Assembly (NCBI GenBank): GCA_030544235.1 | Contig: CM060467.1 | Coordinates: 5,463,001-5,527,000, forward strand | Length of the DNA stretch: 64,000 bases | Origin: Lepturacanthus savala | Lineage: Eukaryota > Chordata > Actinopteri > Scombriformes > Trichiuridae | Direction of reading: 5' to 3' | Shown here: positions 22,950 to 35,499 of the stretch, in pieces | Layout: every line of letters begins with the position of its first letter | Position numbering within the stretch: position 1 is the stretch's first letter | Position numbers and translations under genes: made by a program | The notes under the pieces: generated by a model | Database searches by the model: none | Seen by the model: the letters and a program-made list of their open reading frames with translations, nothing else | Told to the model about the DNA's origin: nothing

Positions 22950-25900
22950 GAGAGAGAGGTTGAGCAGTTGGCTACATTTCCCATATCACATCATCATTTC
23001 CTCCCAATAGTACTGATCAAAAGCCTCTGCCTGTTTTGTAGTTTCTCTATTTTAGGACAAACAACTTCTCTGTGTTGCAGCCTCAAAGATAAACCTTTTC
23101 ACAACTAATTATTGGAGAAGCTTATCAACGTTGGATTTGGCTAATATCAGCTACTGGTGCGTAGGTAGCAGATAAACACAGGTGTTATTCATGACATTAA
23201 TGAAAGTTCTGTTCTATTTACATACAGAGACAAAAATTGCTGTGATTAGTTACACCTGTGTTTTCATATGATTTCAAGTCAAAATGGCTGATGTGAAAAA
23301 GGTCTAATTGGATTGACTAACTGATGCCGTTCAGATTTACTGCACATTAAACTGATTTATTTTGTGCGCATGCTTTTATTTGTTCCAGTTGTCATTTATT
23401 TGTCACTGTAGTGTTTGGTCAAAGCTGCAGTATATCTGTCAGTTCTAGGGGAATTCAGGTCCCAATGACACAAATCTAGATTTTTTTTATTTATCCACAC
23501 ACTTTTCTGTCTTATTCGGCCATTTTTCAGGTTATGTCTGTTCTTTTAAAACTTTTGGTGTCATTTGCAGCTTTACAGCTGAATTACTGCAGGAAGTGCA
23601 AGTAGATCAGCATATTATATAATCCATGTAGATCTGCCTGTCTTTTTGAATCACTGCCATGTTTCAAAACTGTCTTTCATGCAGATATTTGACATTTTGC
23701 TTGTTGGCCACTACTGGCCTCGCATGATGTTGCAGACTTTTAGGCAAATTGTATTTGTGTTGTCTGTGTAGTCTGAGATATTTGATGATTGGATTGGTGG
23801 TTGGAAGGAGATTTCTTTTTAATCAGCAGATGAAAATATACAGTAAACAAGGGCCCTACCACACTGAGAATTATCCTTGTGACCCTGAGTTATTGGGTTA
23901 ATTCCTTTACGTGTATATCTAAACTTAACTACCTATGTAACTTTATAGAGCTATGCATTTGACAAATCATCAGGCTGAACAGGATTAGTGAATAGCATTG
24001 TGGGGTTCCATTATATCGGTGAAACATGAGAAATGTTGTCCTGGCTGGGTCAGTGGGGAGCATTGCCAAAAAAAACCCAACAACAAACAGTGGTGCTTTG
24101 GTGCTGTCTCTTTAATCACCACAGACCATGGCCCCTCTGAGCTGCCACCTCTAATACTTTCATTAAGGTTCAAGCTCCATCTGCCACACTTTATTCATTG
24201 GTTTTTATTTGTTCCCAGGGCAGGTGAACTTTTACATACAGATGGCTCTCACTTTATCCTTTTTTCTTTACTTTTCTCTCTCTCTCTTTTTTTTGTTTCT
24301 CTTCCAGGTGACAAGTGAGAGACCAAAAAAAAAAAAAAAAATCTAAAACAGACAAACCCACACACCCATGTTTCTGGATCCCTCACTGTCTGCTAACACA
24401 TTATTTTGTGTGTACACGGCAAATTGATGTGTGTTCTTCCTGTGGCCTATTTTTTTTTTTTTTTTTACTTAAAATTCAACATGTACACACACACATACAA
24501 AAAACAGTGGGGCACCAACCTCATTGAATATAAACTGCCATCTCCCAGGGCAAATAGCAAACATAATCACATTTGTAAAGTCAGAGTAATAGTGCGTCAA
24601 TATTTGCCTAGTCTGTTATTGTTGTGCAATGGGGAACTTGCTGTGGTTACCATGGTGTGCTTGATTTTGACAGTTGGCTTTGAGGCACAGAAAGACACAC
24701 CCTGTCACTTGTTTTCTCTCTATCACACACACATACATACATATACTTACTTGCAGTGAAAGGTTTGTAAAATTAATCTTTAAATGCTATATAAAAAAGA
24801 TGATTTTGTGATGTATTCAAGAGCTGGGACATTTTTAAATGGCAAGTAATCAATAGTTTTGGTAGTCATATTAATTATTAGTCATAATTTTTCAGTTTAT
24901 TTCTTTTTCCTTTAACATGCAAAAGAGTTCAAAAGAAAATAACTTTGCTTTCCATGATTTAGTTTGTGAGGGATAAAATATTGAATGGCAACTTCCATGT
25001 GAAACTAGACAAAATATAACAAAGTAGTACCACGTTTTGTTTGAATTTGCATGGATTCTTCATATTAACAGAAGGAGAAACTCATTTTTTTTCATCCCAA
25101 AGTAGAACATTTACTATCAGTCTGTCATTTTGATAATTCTGTGTGTGCTTGTGTTCTCCAAGTAGTGGCATTAGTAGTTTAACTACATTTCTCAATGATG
25201 TGGTGCTAGTATCACTTTAAAAAAAATCTGATTCAAGTAGCTTTGCTATTGATCACGTTGTTTGTGTGAAGATTGTACTTGTGTATTAATATTTTAGTTT
25301 GGAGGATATTATTCTGTCTCAGTGGTAATATAATGTTGCCAAATTGTTGATGAAAGTGATGTTACACATAGATATTTCCAGCAGCAAAAATAAGTTGGAC
25401 AAGAGCAGAAAACTTTCAGCAATCTGTAAAAAAAAAAAAAAAGTAAAATATCTGTGTCTTTTTGGCAGAGTCAGATATTCATATAGATTCCTCATGTTAT
25501 GAGCTTCAGCTGCTGATTAACTCAGCTTATCTAAAAAACAGAAATGGGTAAGTAATTTGGTATATTTGGTATAATAAACCAATGAACTCAGAATGTGCAC
25601 CTTCTTCTCTTACCATACGTACCAACATTGATTCAAATAAATTACATATTGGAAATGGACAATGTAGGCTCCTTGCCAATTTCCCTTCTGAAAAGAGCTG
25701 TGGGGTAAAATCATCTTTTCTCTGCTTTAATACTCTGCTGATACCATGAATTCTGCAATAACAATTTTCTCAACTTTCTAAAGGCGTCCTGTTCACAGTA
25801 GCCTGTACCAGGACTCTGAGAGCAGAAGAACCAAATTAATAATAATGAATAGATATTAAAAAATAATAAAGTCAGAGAAACTTTTAGTTGTCACTTCTGA

Positions 25901-26019
25901 CTTTCCTATTGCCTCAACGAGCCAGAAATATATCATACACGATGCAAACAGTCAAATCGTTGCGACGAGGAGCAGACACCTCCACCGGCCTCCATCGGGA
26001 AAACTTAAAGAGTTTGCCA
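22950..26019. other. Intronic sequence without a gene
   Basis: No gene recognised. A poly-A run at 24325-24341 and a poly-T run at 24450-24467 lie about 110 bp apart in inverted orientation. Otherwise AT-rich intron with short homopolymers (25427-25442). Confidence 0.5.
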
Positions 26020-26900
26020 TGAATCACTCTAAGGCATGCGGTAAAAGTGAAATCATTGGTATATTACTTTGTCAGTCAGTAACCTTCCGGGCCCTTCTTT
26101 CTCCCAGACACACTGACTTCTGTGCCCTTGACTCTAATAATCCCTCTCTCGCTGTGTGAAATATCTTTTCATGCCTGCACTGATGATCATAATGGTTTTC
26201 TGGCTGAGCCGCAGACTAGTGATTGGCCCCAATTACCGCATGAACCTGAGGCTTCAAATCATCCTATCTATGCAAGGTGAGACGTGTAATGGCAAAAATC
26301 TATTTAGGCCCAGTCTCCGTCCCCCGCCTTAATGCAGCTCGATAAATCACACTTAATGCACTTTTAAAATCACAGGGAATCCACTGCCAGATGTTTATCA
26401 TTACATCCCTCTGTTGTACATTTTTTTTTTCATACACAACCCATATGTGCCCTTCAAGTCCTCTTATCTTCTTTAGCAGTGATTGCTTTGAAACCTAATA
26501 GCGCATTTTTTTTATTTATTTCTCCTCTACACACGGGCACCTCTCTTACATCTCGTATCCCGTTTTAATTACAGAAGTGCCACAGCGTATTAGGCACATT
26601 CAGTAGAATTTAAACAATAGGTGGTTGTCTGTTTGTATTGGCTGTTCAGTACTTGTTGGTTCTATTTTTAGTCTTTAGTCTAGTGGAGAGGGCCCCTTGT
26701 CTGGACCCAGGTGCCCCTACTGTGTCCCTATGATCAGATGTAAGAGAGACAGATTGATTTCAGCCCCTTGCCCTGTAAAAGCAAACTTCTGCCATTGGAA
26801 ATTAGTGGCTGGCTTGTCTCATATCATTCATCATTCCTGCTCCACTTTCAGCAGAGCTTGCCTGCTATTTTTCACTGTGATAGCCCCACTTAATCTTCTA
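26020..26900. promoter_or_regulatory. Candidate conserved non-coding block
   Basis: Almost 0.9 kb with no microsatellite or transposon and dense recognisable sites. Examples are agtgattggccccaattacc (CCAAT plus ATTA), gaggcttcaaatcatcc, ctatttaggcccagtctccg, gctcgataaatcacacttaa and ttggctgttcagtacttg. This texture is like vertebrate conserved enhancers. An open frame running through part of it and downstream (26697-27170) has no protein resemblance and becomes pyrimidine-rich. Confidence 0.3.
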
Positions 26901-27490
26901 ATGCTAGGTCTCTCCTTTGTGCACCGTTATTTTATTTCCGTCTGTTTCTGTACATTTTTATCATTTTCCAACGTGCCCTTTCTTTTCTTTCTTTTCCTCC
27001 AAGTCCTCTCTTGCAAATTCTTTTTGCTTCTTCATCGTTGCTCCACCTCAAACTTTGTGATCCATGTTCTCCTGATTCCTTCCCTCCTCTCTCTCAGCCC
27101 TGCATCCTTTTCCTACCCGTCTTTCTTTCTGTCTCTATCTGTCAGACCAGCTCTCTCTCTTAGACGGTAATGGACTCAGAGTTGTTAAGGACAGGAGAGA
27201 AATCCCAAGTGAATAGATGTTTCTAAGATGTTGTCAAACTGTGAGCGGGAGTGCTATGGTGGGCTCCCGCTGTGCCTAACTCGGCATACACTTCCTGCTT
27301 CTTAGCACACTGACACACACCGACACTAACACACACAGCCATATCTGTCTCTGAGAAAAGAGAGAGGATTATGCACATGCTACAAGAATCTTTGCTGTGA
27401 ATTTTTGCCACCTTACTAAGATGATATATGCAAGAGACACCGTCATGGCCCCTAGTGAGTCTGAGGGCTGCAGTGTTTATAACTGGTGAG

Positions 27491-27610
27491 CAGTGTTAAT
27501 TTCATTAGACAAGGCTAGATAAAATATATTCATCAACAATGTATTTTTCATGATGAAAATGAGATGAAAACAAGACAAAATGTCCATAACCACTGACTGA
27601 TGAAATTAAC
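27491..27610. mobile_element. Short hAT-like MITE remnant (CAGTGTTAATTTC termini)
   Basis: The left end is cagtgttaatttcattag at 27491. The inverted counterpart ctgatgaaattaac lies at 27597-27610. The interior has gatgaaaatgagatgaaaac, familiar from a common vertebrate hAT MITE. A second similar motif (gacgagacgaaat) follows at about 27634. Confidence 0.5.
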
Positions 27611-27644
27611 CCGTTTTTTTGTTGACAAAAAAAGACGAGACGAA

Positions 27645-27648
<4 letters not shown>

Positions 27649-27681
<33 letters not shown>
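27649..27681. repeat. (AC)n microsatellite
   Basis: Perfect AC repeat of 33 bp. Confidence 0.95.
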
Positions 27682-27682
<1 letters not shown>

Positions 27683-28144
27683 GGATGTGTGTGAACTAAG
27701 TTTCACTTACAGAAGTTTAAACTATATGATGTAAATAAATCTTTATGTTCACACTGTCAGTAGAAATTATGTGAAACACCTAAAAGAATGGAAAAAAAGG
27801 ATAATCAATATAAAACCTTTGCTAATATTGGGTCAATCAAAAGCAACAAGCTCCACCTCTGTTCAGGTTTTTCCTCTGTAGTTACACCAGAACATTTACT
27901 GTGCTGAAAAATGAAACCAACACAGAAATATCAAATACTGTAGTTCTTCAATTGGCTACTACTACTGAGCCACTAGCAACTCTTTGTGTGTTTTTGAATA
28001 TTTACACATATTTAGGGATGCATCTTTAGTTATTTTCATAATGGAATAATCTTGAGTTTTGTGATTAAATATTAAGTTTAAATAAAAAAAGAAATGTGAA
28101 AAAATGTTGAATGAAATGATTGAATTCACAATCGCATGTGTGCG

Positions 28145-28220
28145 TGCATGTGTGTAGCCAGCCAGGATCCCTCTAATGGATGTTTGTGCATGTGTGTAGC
28201 CAGCCAGCATCCCTCTAATG
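28145..28220. repeat. Tandem duplication, 42-bp period
   Basis: The segment at 28145-28178 (tgcatgtgtgtagccagcca...) recurs at 28187-28220 with a single mismatch (ggatcc versus gcatcc). It is embedded in a TG-rich stretch. Confidence 0.9.
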
Positions 28221-28609
28221 ACAGTTGATTGCATTATCATCCACGGCTGAGTGGCTGCACACCCTGCTAGATGCATGGAACAACTGCCAAACCTGTGAGA
28301 GAGAGATCGACAGAAAAAGAGAGAGTGGCTGTGTGAAAGCTCGCTTGTAAAATGCGATTGGAGGTGAAACTCGTAAGTCATCTAAGGCCCATTCACGATT
28401 TGCCACCTCAGTGCAGAAAACCCACAGTTACACAGAAAGTCACACACACTACTGTGTGTGTACTGATGCGCGCTGTCCCTGAGGTGAGGGGAACCTTTTA
28501 GACAGGAAGGCTGAGAGCTGAGCATCCGTCTTGTTGTTCCAATCAGACACGCCCAACTTGTCACTCCTCACACACACACACACACACATGATTTCACACA
28601 TATGGTATA

Positions 28610-29155
28610 GGAGTGTGTGAGCATGAGTGTAACCTTTTATATTTGAGACAATTTATCAGCACCCTAATTGATATGTCTGAACAGAGGCTTTGTTGTTGTA
28701 ATTTCTCAAATTGCAGACTAATGGCATAGATGCTATCATTGCCTCCATTCACGTATCGATCCACCTGTCCCAGATGAATCAGTCGTTCACTCTGTGGCAA
28801 TGAAAGTTTGAAACACGCAGAGCAGACAGGAGATGAGGGGACAAATTTGGTTTTACATGCAGAAAAGGTCCCCTTACGATGGTACCGGCAGAAATCTTAA
28901 TTTGATAGAAATGTCTCGCATTACGACACTTCCCTGACAGGCTAGATGTCATATTATGGAGCTCGCTTGTGATGCACAACACCGGGGAGTGGGTGGCTGC
29001 CCCACCCTGCCCTCCTGTCCACCTGTCCCCCCAGTCAGCCTGGGCATCCAGCTGTCCGGTCAGCCAATCAGCCGATAAGGCCAGACGGGCCTCGTTAGCT
29101 CAGTCAAGTGTATCCATTCACCCCAAAGCCACCCCTTCGCCCCGGCATGCTCACT
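28610..29155. promoter_or_regulatory. Candidate conserved non-coding block with GC-rich CCAAT-containing end
   Basis: The left half is dense, repeat-free sequence (tttatcagcaccctaattga, gcatagatgctatcattgcc, cctgtcccagatgaatcagt). The right half (28980-29155) is unusually GC-rich for this intron and carries agccaatcagccgataagg, a strong CCAAT-type site. A regulatory role, enhancer or weak promoter, is inferred from composition only. Confidence 0.3.
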
Positions 29156-29496
29156 CCTAACCACTACTGCGCTGTTTCCCAAGGTTAGCATGTCCCCTGT
29201 GTTTGTGTGTGTGAGATGAGAGTTAGGGAGGGGTGAGGGCAGTGGAGGAGGAAAGATTATGTGTTTGAGATGGAGGGTAGAATGGATGGAGGGTAGATGG
29301 CATAAATAACAAGGGAGAGGAGTGTACGTGTGTGTGTGTGTGTGTGTGTGTGTGCTTACATGTTGGAATGTGTTGGGGTGTGCGTGTGTGGGATGGGGTG
29401 GAAAGTGGGTCATGCTGTGGTCTGTGTGTAAAGCACCAGGAGCATCATATTGACCCCTAGGGCTCCTGTCTGCCTCTTCTCTCTGGCGCTCACACA

Positions 29497-29578
<82 letters not shown>

Positions 29579-30119
29579 TACATATCCATCCAGAAGTCTC
29601 TGCCTTTACCCTCATATCATCTAGAGCCAGACCAGAGAGGAAGCAGACACCAAAGATCAGTTTCTTTGGTTTGGAAAATCAGCCCATCCTAGTTGTGTAG
29701 ATATTTACAGTAGTTTTAGGGTGGGGCAGACAATTTGTGGTGCTTTTATAGCAACAACAGCCTAGTGTGGCCCAAATAATCAAACTAGTGGTTTGAAAGC
29801 ACCCTGCATTTCATTGAGAATCAATGTACTCAAAAGAGCACCATGTAAAAACAACTTTTTACCTTAAAAGTACAATTAAATTTACCTCTCATAGCTTAAT
29901 CTATCTGCTAGTCTCTCCACTAGGGATATTTATAAGTTACGCATTGTTGAAAGTTTGCAAAGTTTAAATAGCCCTGTTTGAAATGGAAAATGCATTACTG
30001 TCACTACTCTGATATCAGAGAAAGTAGGGCTGTATGTATATATCTCATTGACAGACAGGATTAAACTGTGTGAAAAGTTTTCTGGTGCTTGCAACAATCT
30101 GACTGCAATGAACTTTCCC
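29156..30119. other. Intronic sequence with long CA/GT tracts, no gene
   Basis: GT tract 29325-29354, GT-rich 29376-29400, and long CA tract 29501-29574. Apparent open frames here are translations of the dinucleotide repeats. Nothing else recognised. Confidence 0.6.
29501..29574. repeat. (CA)37 microsatellite
   Basis: Perfect CA repeat of 74 bp, preceded by a short interrupted CA run. Confidence 0.97.
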
Positions 30120-30620
30120 AAACTGTCTGAAAAGCCAAGCAGGATGCCGAATAATCAGTGAGAACCTAAAAAATGCTAAGTACTCCTCCAGCAGGGAGAA
30201 AACAAATGTGTTTGCAGAGTAATCACCACAGGAGCTCAGTAGTGCTACAAAGCAAGATTGCTGTTTCAGATTGCAAACATATCACCAATAGTCTTAAATC
30301 ATTTCAATCGGTGTGCCAATTACTGAAATAAATTCATAGAACTTGCTATTTATAGGACAGCTTATTGCCTGCACAGAGCAAGCAGCCGCATGACATAGTT
30401 ATATATGATGAATCATTTTTCAATTCATAAACATGCAGTTATTGCGGTTAGCTAAGTCACAATTGCAACTATTAATTAAGCTAATGAGACATTTGACTGT
30501 TCTAGGGCTTCCTCAGTCAGTGTCAGTATCCCTCATTAAGCTGTTTGCATTCCACAAAACACTCGTCAATGTCAGTATGCAAGTGTCCAAAATAATTTCC
30601 AGCGGTGAAAAAAGGAAACA
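30120..30620. promoter_or_regulatory. Candidate conserved non-coding element
   Basis: Repeat-free and motif-dense: cggtgtgccaattactgaaa, gcaactattaattaagctaa, tatatatgatgaatcatttt and a TAAGTCACAATTGC stretch. ATTAATTA and TGAATCA cores suggest homeodomain and AP-1/bZIP sites. A 140-codon open frame (30433-30855) crosses it but is not recognisable as a protein. Confidence 0.28.
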
Positions 30621-31504
30621 CCGTATTTCACAAGAAGACAATCCGACATGTTCGATGTGTGGAAATAAAATGGAAAAGGATAGTAAAGTGATGACACCTG
30701 GGGATTTGAAAATTATAGGAGAAAGCAGGAGTGAGTCAGTGATACGGCAAATGAGACAGGGAACGGACATGTGGGGTTTGGGTGTTATGGAGACCAATGA
30801 AATGAAAGGGAGAGGAGTATATGTACTGAAAAAGTTACGTGGGAGACGAGAATGATGGCAGTTTTAGGTTTTTGTGGTTAAATATCAGGTATGTGCATGC
30901 TGATAGGAGCTTAACAACGCTGCATAAATTACATCCATCTCTTCTTACCCCCCACTGTGTCTTTGGCTTGTATTTTCAAACTCTGGTGTCTCCAGTAAAA
31001 ATACTGAAAACCGTGTTTTTACTCCCTTCAGGATACATCTGTGAAAAGTAATTCATTCAATTTAAAAAAACAAAATGCCATCCTGCCCTCGGTTCCTCAC
31101 ATTTGGCAACTTGTGTGCGTTGGATTTACATAGATGAGCCTTAAACATTACTTAGCTCGAGAAAGTGCCAAAAAACAGGCTTTTATTGTAATTTAATGTT
31201 CTTTTTTGTGTAGTTTTTCATTCATGGAGTGTGTCTTGCTTTAGTATTATACATAATGTAGTGTACATCATTATAACACTGCTTCTGACCATTTATTTAA
31301 TATTAAGGCCATAATTGCTTGAGTGTTCAGTGTTTCTTTCTCAACTGAGTTTCCTGTCCTTGTCCCAATGCAGAGATTCACTGTTGTATTTTAGCTTTAC
31401 TTTATATAGGTCGGACCACAGTAGGAAACATAACAGATGCTGGTTCAGGTCAGTTATTCAGTTGGTGAAACGATGACAGAAAAGCGATTTAAAATGAACT
31501 TTAA

Positions 31505-31783
31505 GATCCATCCATCTGTTTATCCCTGCTTATCTTTTGCATTGATGGGGGGTAGGAGGCTATCTAAACTCACACTCACTAACACACTTCACATTTATAA
31601 CTACAGGTTATATAGAGCCGATTTTTCATCAAATCACATGTATGTGGACTGTGGGAGAAAACCCAAGCAGCCAGAGAGTGTGAGAAGATGCCAGTGCTGC
31701 ACTGAGAGGACCAGATGGCTTGTGGAGTTTAATCTTTCCTGTAAGGAGACAGTTCTAACCTCTGTCTGTACCATGGCGCTGCC
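31505..31783 (-). mobile_element. tRNA-derived SINE (type 1), minus strand, old copy
   Basis: Reverse complement reads ggcagcgccatggtacagac, then gaggttagaactgtctcctt, then gctgcttgggttttctccca, then cagtccacatacatg, ending in gataaacagatggatgg. This is the block order of the SINE at 48266-48640, with many substitutions and an internal loss. The tail shows GGAT repeats where the young copy has GACT repeats. Confidence 0.65.
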
Positions 31784-32437
31784 TAAAAGATAGAGCACAC
31801 CACCGCTGTTGTTTCCTTTGTGCACGCGCCAGTGGAGGCAACAGACCACTGTCCTATTTTCCAGCAGTGATCTTGAAAATCAGCGATCACATAAAAACAG
31901 CACAAGTTACCGCAGAATTGGCTTCTCCTTGCCATGTGATAAAACTTGGTAGTCATCTGCGCAAGTATCCTAATGGACAAGGTGAAAGTCACTGTTTACA
32001 GCTACTCCGTCTAGGCTGTCGGCTGACACGCACCTCCAAAAGCTGCGCTTCAGCATTTGCAATAAAAGTATTTTCTCTTGGATAGTGATGAGCTCCAAAC
32101 AGATATGCTCCATCCCGGTTGTACAAAGGAATATTAGGGCCAGGTGAACGAAAAATGTCCGGTACAAGTACAGGCAATAAAAACTATTTATTTAGGGAAT
32201 AATTTTTTTTTGTCTTGTACCAGACTTTTTTGCCTGATGTACAGTTGCCATTGTAGCATAAATTCAGCATAGCAATGCTTTTCCCCAATACAGAACTTTG
32301 AATGCTCAGTCCCTGCGTCACATTGACGGGCTTGTATTGTGAAACCTACATTATATAGGTATTTAAAAAAGGCTGCTGCACCCAGGATAGAACAGCAGTT
32401 CACTTTATGCTTTTTATTGGACCTGAACAATATCTTG

Positions 32438-32481
32438 TTTTAGATTGAAAACCACAATTTTAGCCAACGTGATTTTGAGAT
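32438..32481 (+). repeat. Short dispersed repeat shared with 58519-58562
   Basis: This 44-bp segment (ttttagat.gaaaac ... gattttgagat) matches 58519-58562 at 36 of 44 positions in the same orientation. It resembles pieces of hAT-like MITEs, but no termini were defined. Confidence 0.55.
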
Positions 32482-33767
32482 AGTCAATAAAAAGCGCACC
32501 GCTTTTTTTTGTTTGTATTATTAGATGCAGTTTGCCTTCAGTCTTGTAGATATTTTTGTCGAGTAATGAACCTTGTATTCTGTGCAAAGTTAAAATGGAT
32601 CTGTTTAAGGAAATATCATAATTTATTTATTTTTTATTTATTTATTATTTTTTTTACTTTTTATGAAAACAAACTTCCAAGCATCTGTTTGTCTAATTAC
32701 AGTAAACAACTGCATTGAATTTACAGTATACATGTTTTATTTGTGTGCTGGCACATCTGCATTCAGTGGATACATGTGAGTTCAGGGAAATTACCTTATT
32801 CCCATTCTGCCTGTTATTGTTTGTTTGTTTCGCTGCTTTCTGACCCTGCAGCTGAGCCTCATCTTGGTTTCTCTGTGGGGTGCTGCACACACCTGTGGGT
32901 AAATCAACAATAGACATAATGTGCAAATACAGCAGAATGCATAATTTTTTTAATGCTTCTGAAACAGAATATTTATATAATATTAAAACAGAACACAGAA
33001 ACCTGGCATGTGCACGTTGTTGGCCATCATTAAATCTCATTTACTACCTCCTGCCTCCACTTCACGCTTGCTCCTCTCTTGGTTTACTTCTCTCTCCGGA
33101 TGACCCTCTTTCATCGCTCTGTCCTTCCTATTAACGTTATTTCTTCTGTCCATCTGTACATACAGTATTTGGTGCACACACCTGCTCCCCTAACCCTGTC
33201 TCCTCATCTCCATAGGGAGTAGTGTGATTGAAATGTGTTATGTATGACCCCTGTGTATATTTGTACTCAAACGCATACACACACTGACCCCAGGTGTTGC
33301 CTTTCCAATATCCTGGTCTCTCTTGTATGATTTGCTTGTGGGGTGAATTTAGGGTGAGTGCCACACACAAATAGGAATACACCTCCTGGATTAGATTTAG
33401 TCATTTGGGTCAGTCAGTGGGAATGTTTTAAATGAATGAGCTGTGGTGCACCTCCACACACACACATTCACACATACCTACACATACCTCAATAGACACA
33501 CACACATACAAACAAATATGCGTGTGCATGTGTTTGTGTGGAGTTGCCTAAGGTCATTTTATTTTTGTGCACAGTGGCTCAACTGTATTAGTGTAGTGAA
33601 ATTCCTATATTCCTTATTGGAACACACACACACCCATGCACAAACAAGAAAAAAAAAACAATTTGTTTGGGGGTCAGCTGTTGTGGTCAAATGGAATATA
33701 TTTATTATATTGGATAAAATATAAACCAGGTTTTCATCTTTGTCTGCACACTGAGTGGGATAGTGTC

Positions 33768-33769
<2 letters not shown>

Positions 33770-33822
<53 letters not shown>

Positions 33823-33840
33823 GCGCGCACGCACGCACGC
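33770..33840. repeat. (GT)n-(GC/CACG)n alternating tract
   Basis: GT repeats run to about 33822 and then change into gcgcgcacgcacgcacgc. The whole is alternating purine-pyrimidine, the pattern most prone to Z-DNA. Confidence 0.95.
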
Positions 33841-34156
33841 TATTTGTACATGCAGAGGTCCCCTCAATATATTCTTGGAACTCATGCAACAACTTTTTGC
33901 AATTTAAAGATACAAAAATCCAATAAAGCAATATAATACAAATTGGCCTTGTTAAATAGAGTGTTTGAACGATGCTTTCCATAAACATAAAATAGTTTGT
34001 CAACAAATCAGCAGAGTGTATTAAAGTATGAAGTCTTACAACGATGCCAAAGCAATATTTTGTTATTGCAAACAGTTGCCATCACATGGTTTGGGGAGCT
34101 GGTAAAATCATCATCTGTACAGTTTAATAATTGACCTGCAATTAAGCAAATACAAG

Positions 34157-34740
34157 CAAATTAAAGACCAATATGTAACTTTTCCACATTAAAAAGTGGA
34201 AAAATGACTAGGCCTCTGTTATATGTATAGTTTAGGTGTCTAAGTCATTCTAAATATGTCAACAACAACAACAATTTTCTGTGTAGAGAAATCTGTCATT
34301 TCAATCAAGGTATTATTTTATTTATTATTTGGTCATCTGTCATCATCTGTGCGTATGTGTCAGCACTGTGGGTTTCCACCAGAAGCTTCTGTCATGAATT
34401 GACTTTTTTTCCAGTTTTAAGACGCACTTTTACGATACACATTTTAGATCCTGGTTGTTTTAACTACACCTTTTAAGCAGATGAAGGATTTCAGGCATAG
34501 GATGTCTGGCTGTCAAGTTACGAGAGGAACAAGCTGTGCTAACGTTAGCGGCAGCTCGTGAAAATGCTTTATTCGGTATTCTTACCGGTTTAATCACAGG
34601 GTCTGTTTGTTTTGGAGAGGAGGAGACCTCTGTGGATAATTGGGCTCTGGGTAAAAACCTCCTGAACAATGAATAGTGAAGAGTTCTAACTAGGAAAAGC
34701 TCACTGCAGATCACTTTGTACAGCAGTGGTGGTTGTTTAA
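34157..34740. repeat. Probable non-autonomous DNA transposon copy
   Basis: The segment starts ccaatatgtaacttttcc and ends with gaggaggagacctctgtggataattgg and gtaaaaacctcctgaacaat, with gctaacgttagcggcagctc in between. I recognise these as parts of a dispersed teleost repeat. Termini and target duplication were not established, and the class is uncertain. Two open frames inside are not credible proteins. Confidence 0.45.
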
Positions 34741-34984
34741 TAATGACTTTGTGTTACATGTGTACTGCAGAATATAGAAAAAAAACATGCACAGTTTCTA
34801 AAATCCTATTTTCATGTCCTAAAAACAGTCTGAGTGGAATAATGTTGTCGGCCTAATTTTTATGTAGCCTTCATACCTGCTGTTCACACACAAACACACA
34901 CGCACACAGATGTTTGTCTTTACCTCTTTACCCTCTGGGGCTTCTCTTTATCAGATAAAAGATATGTTTTAAACAGTTCTGTAC

Positions 34985-35180
34985 TAACAGCTTCTCACAT
35001 AATTGTCTGATGGCCACGATATGCAAACATGACTGAATTCCTCCCCTGCCATTGGCTACCCTGACATTCCTATGCAAATCCTATGTAAATCTGACTTTCC
35101 AGAGATTTCCCAATAGCAGCATTTCCTTGCGCGGTTGGAATTTATGGCCACTTAGTTGCTGAGTCATTTAAGGTTACCTA
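34985..35180. promoter_or_regulatory. Candidate enhancer: phased octamer pair, CCAAT and AP-1/MAF-like site
   Basis: A perfect octamer ATGCAAAT (35072-35079) is followed 11 bp later by ATGTAAAT (35083-35090). A further octamer-like ATGCAAAC lies at 35021-35028. An inverted CCAAT (gccattggctacc) lies about 20 bp upstream of the pair. TGCTGAGTCAT near 35157-35167 matches an AP-1/MAF half-site. The 11-bp octamer spacing is the same as in the 22.6-kb array. Function inferred. Confidence 0.4.
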
Positions 35181-35210
35181 AGGGTACTTTCCCACACTGA
35201 TGCAGTGAAA

Positions 35211-35212
<2 letters not shown>

Positions 35213-35302
<90 letters not shown>
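35213..35302. repeat. (AC)45 microsatellite
   Basis: Perfect AC repeat of 90 bp, the longest CA/GT tract in the window. Confidence 0.98.
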
Positions 35303-35304
<2 letters not shown>

Positions 35305-35499
35305 TTGAACACATGAATAGATAATGCAACATCTTCCCTAAAAGTACATCAGTGTTCTGTGTGGCTGCTTTGAATCTCTGTAAATTTTTCACGCAGCAAA
35401 CTCATTATCTCTATCCTCAGGATTAAATTTGTGTTCATTTTGAAAGTGATTTCCTGCCACGTCTACATTCAGAGATCAACAGCTTGAATATATTTTACA

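Larger units (their letters stand above)
30860..34150. other. Intronic sequence without a gene, with repeats
   Basis: Holds a diverged SINE (31505-31783), a short dispersed-repeat piece (32438-32481), T/A-rich low complexity at 32620-32660, and a GT/GC tract at 33770-33840. No gene recognised. Confidence 0.5.

Noticed and set aside
24300..24345. Possible exon or processed retrocopy (tctcttccag followed by a poly-A run)
   Set aside because: No coding similarity upstream of the A run and no target duplication seen; likely a chance pyrimidine tract next to a homopolymer.
26697..27170. Open frame of 157 codons on the + strand
   Set aside because: No start context, no recognisable domain, and the second half is a pyrimidine-rich run giving Leu/Ser/Phe-rich low complexity. 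Part of it lies in a candidate regulatory block.
28145..28220. CRISPR-like direct repeats
   Set aside because: Only two nearly identical units of a tandem duplication in a vertebrate intron; no spacers or array.
29060..29575. Open frame of 171 codons on the - strand
   Set aside because: Starts with translation of the CA/GT microsatellite (Cys-Val repeats) and has no domain afterwards.
30433..30855. Open frame of 140 codons on the + strand
   Set aside because: No recognisable motif or codon signature, and it overlaps a repeat-free candidate non-coding element.
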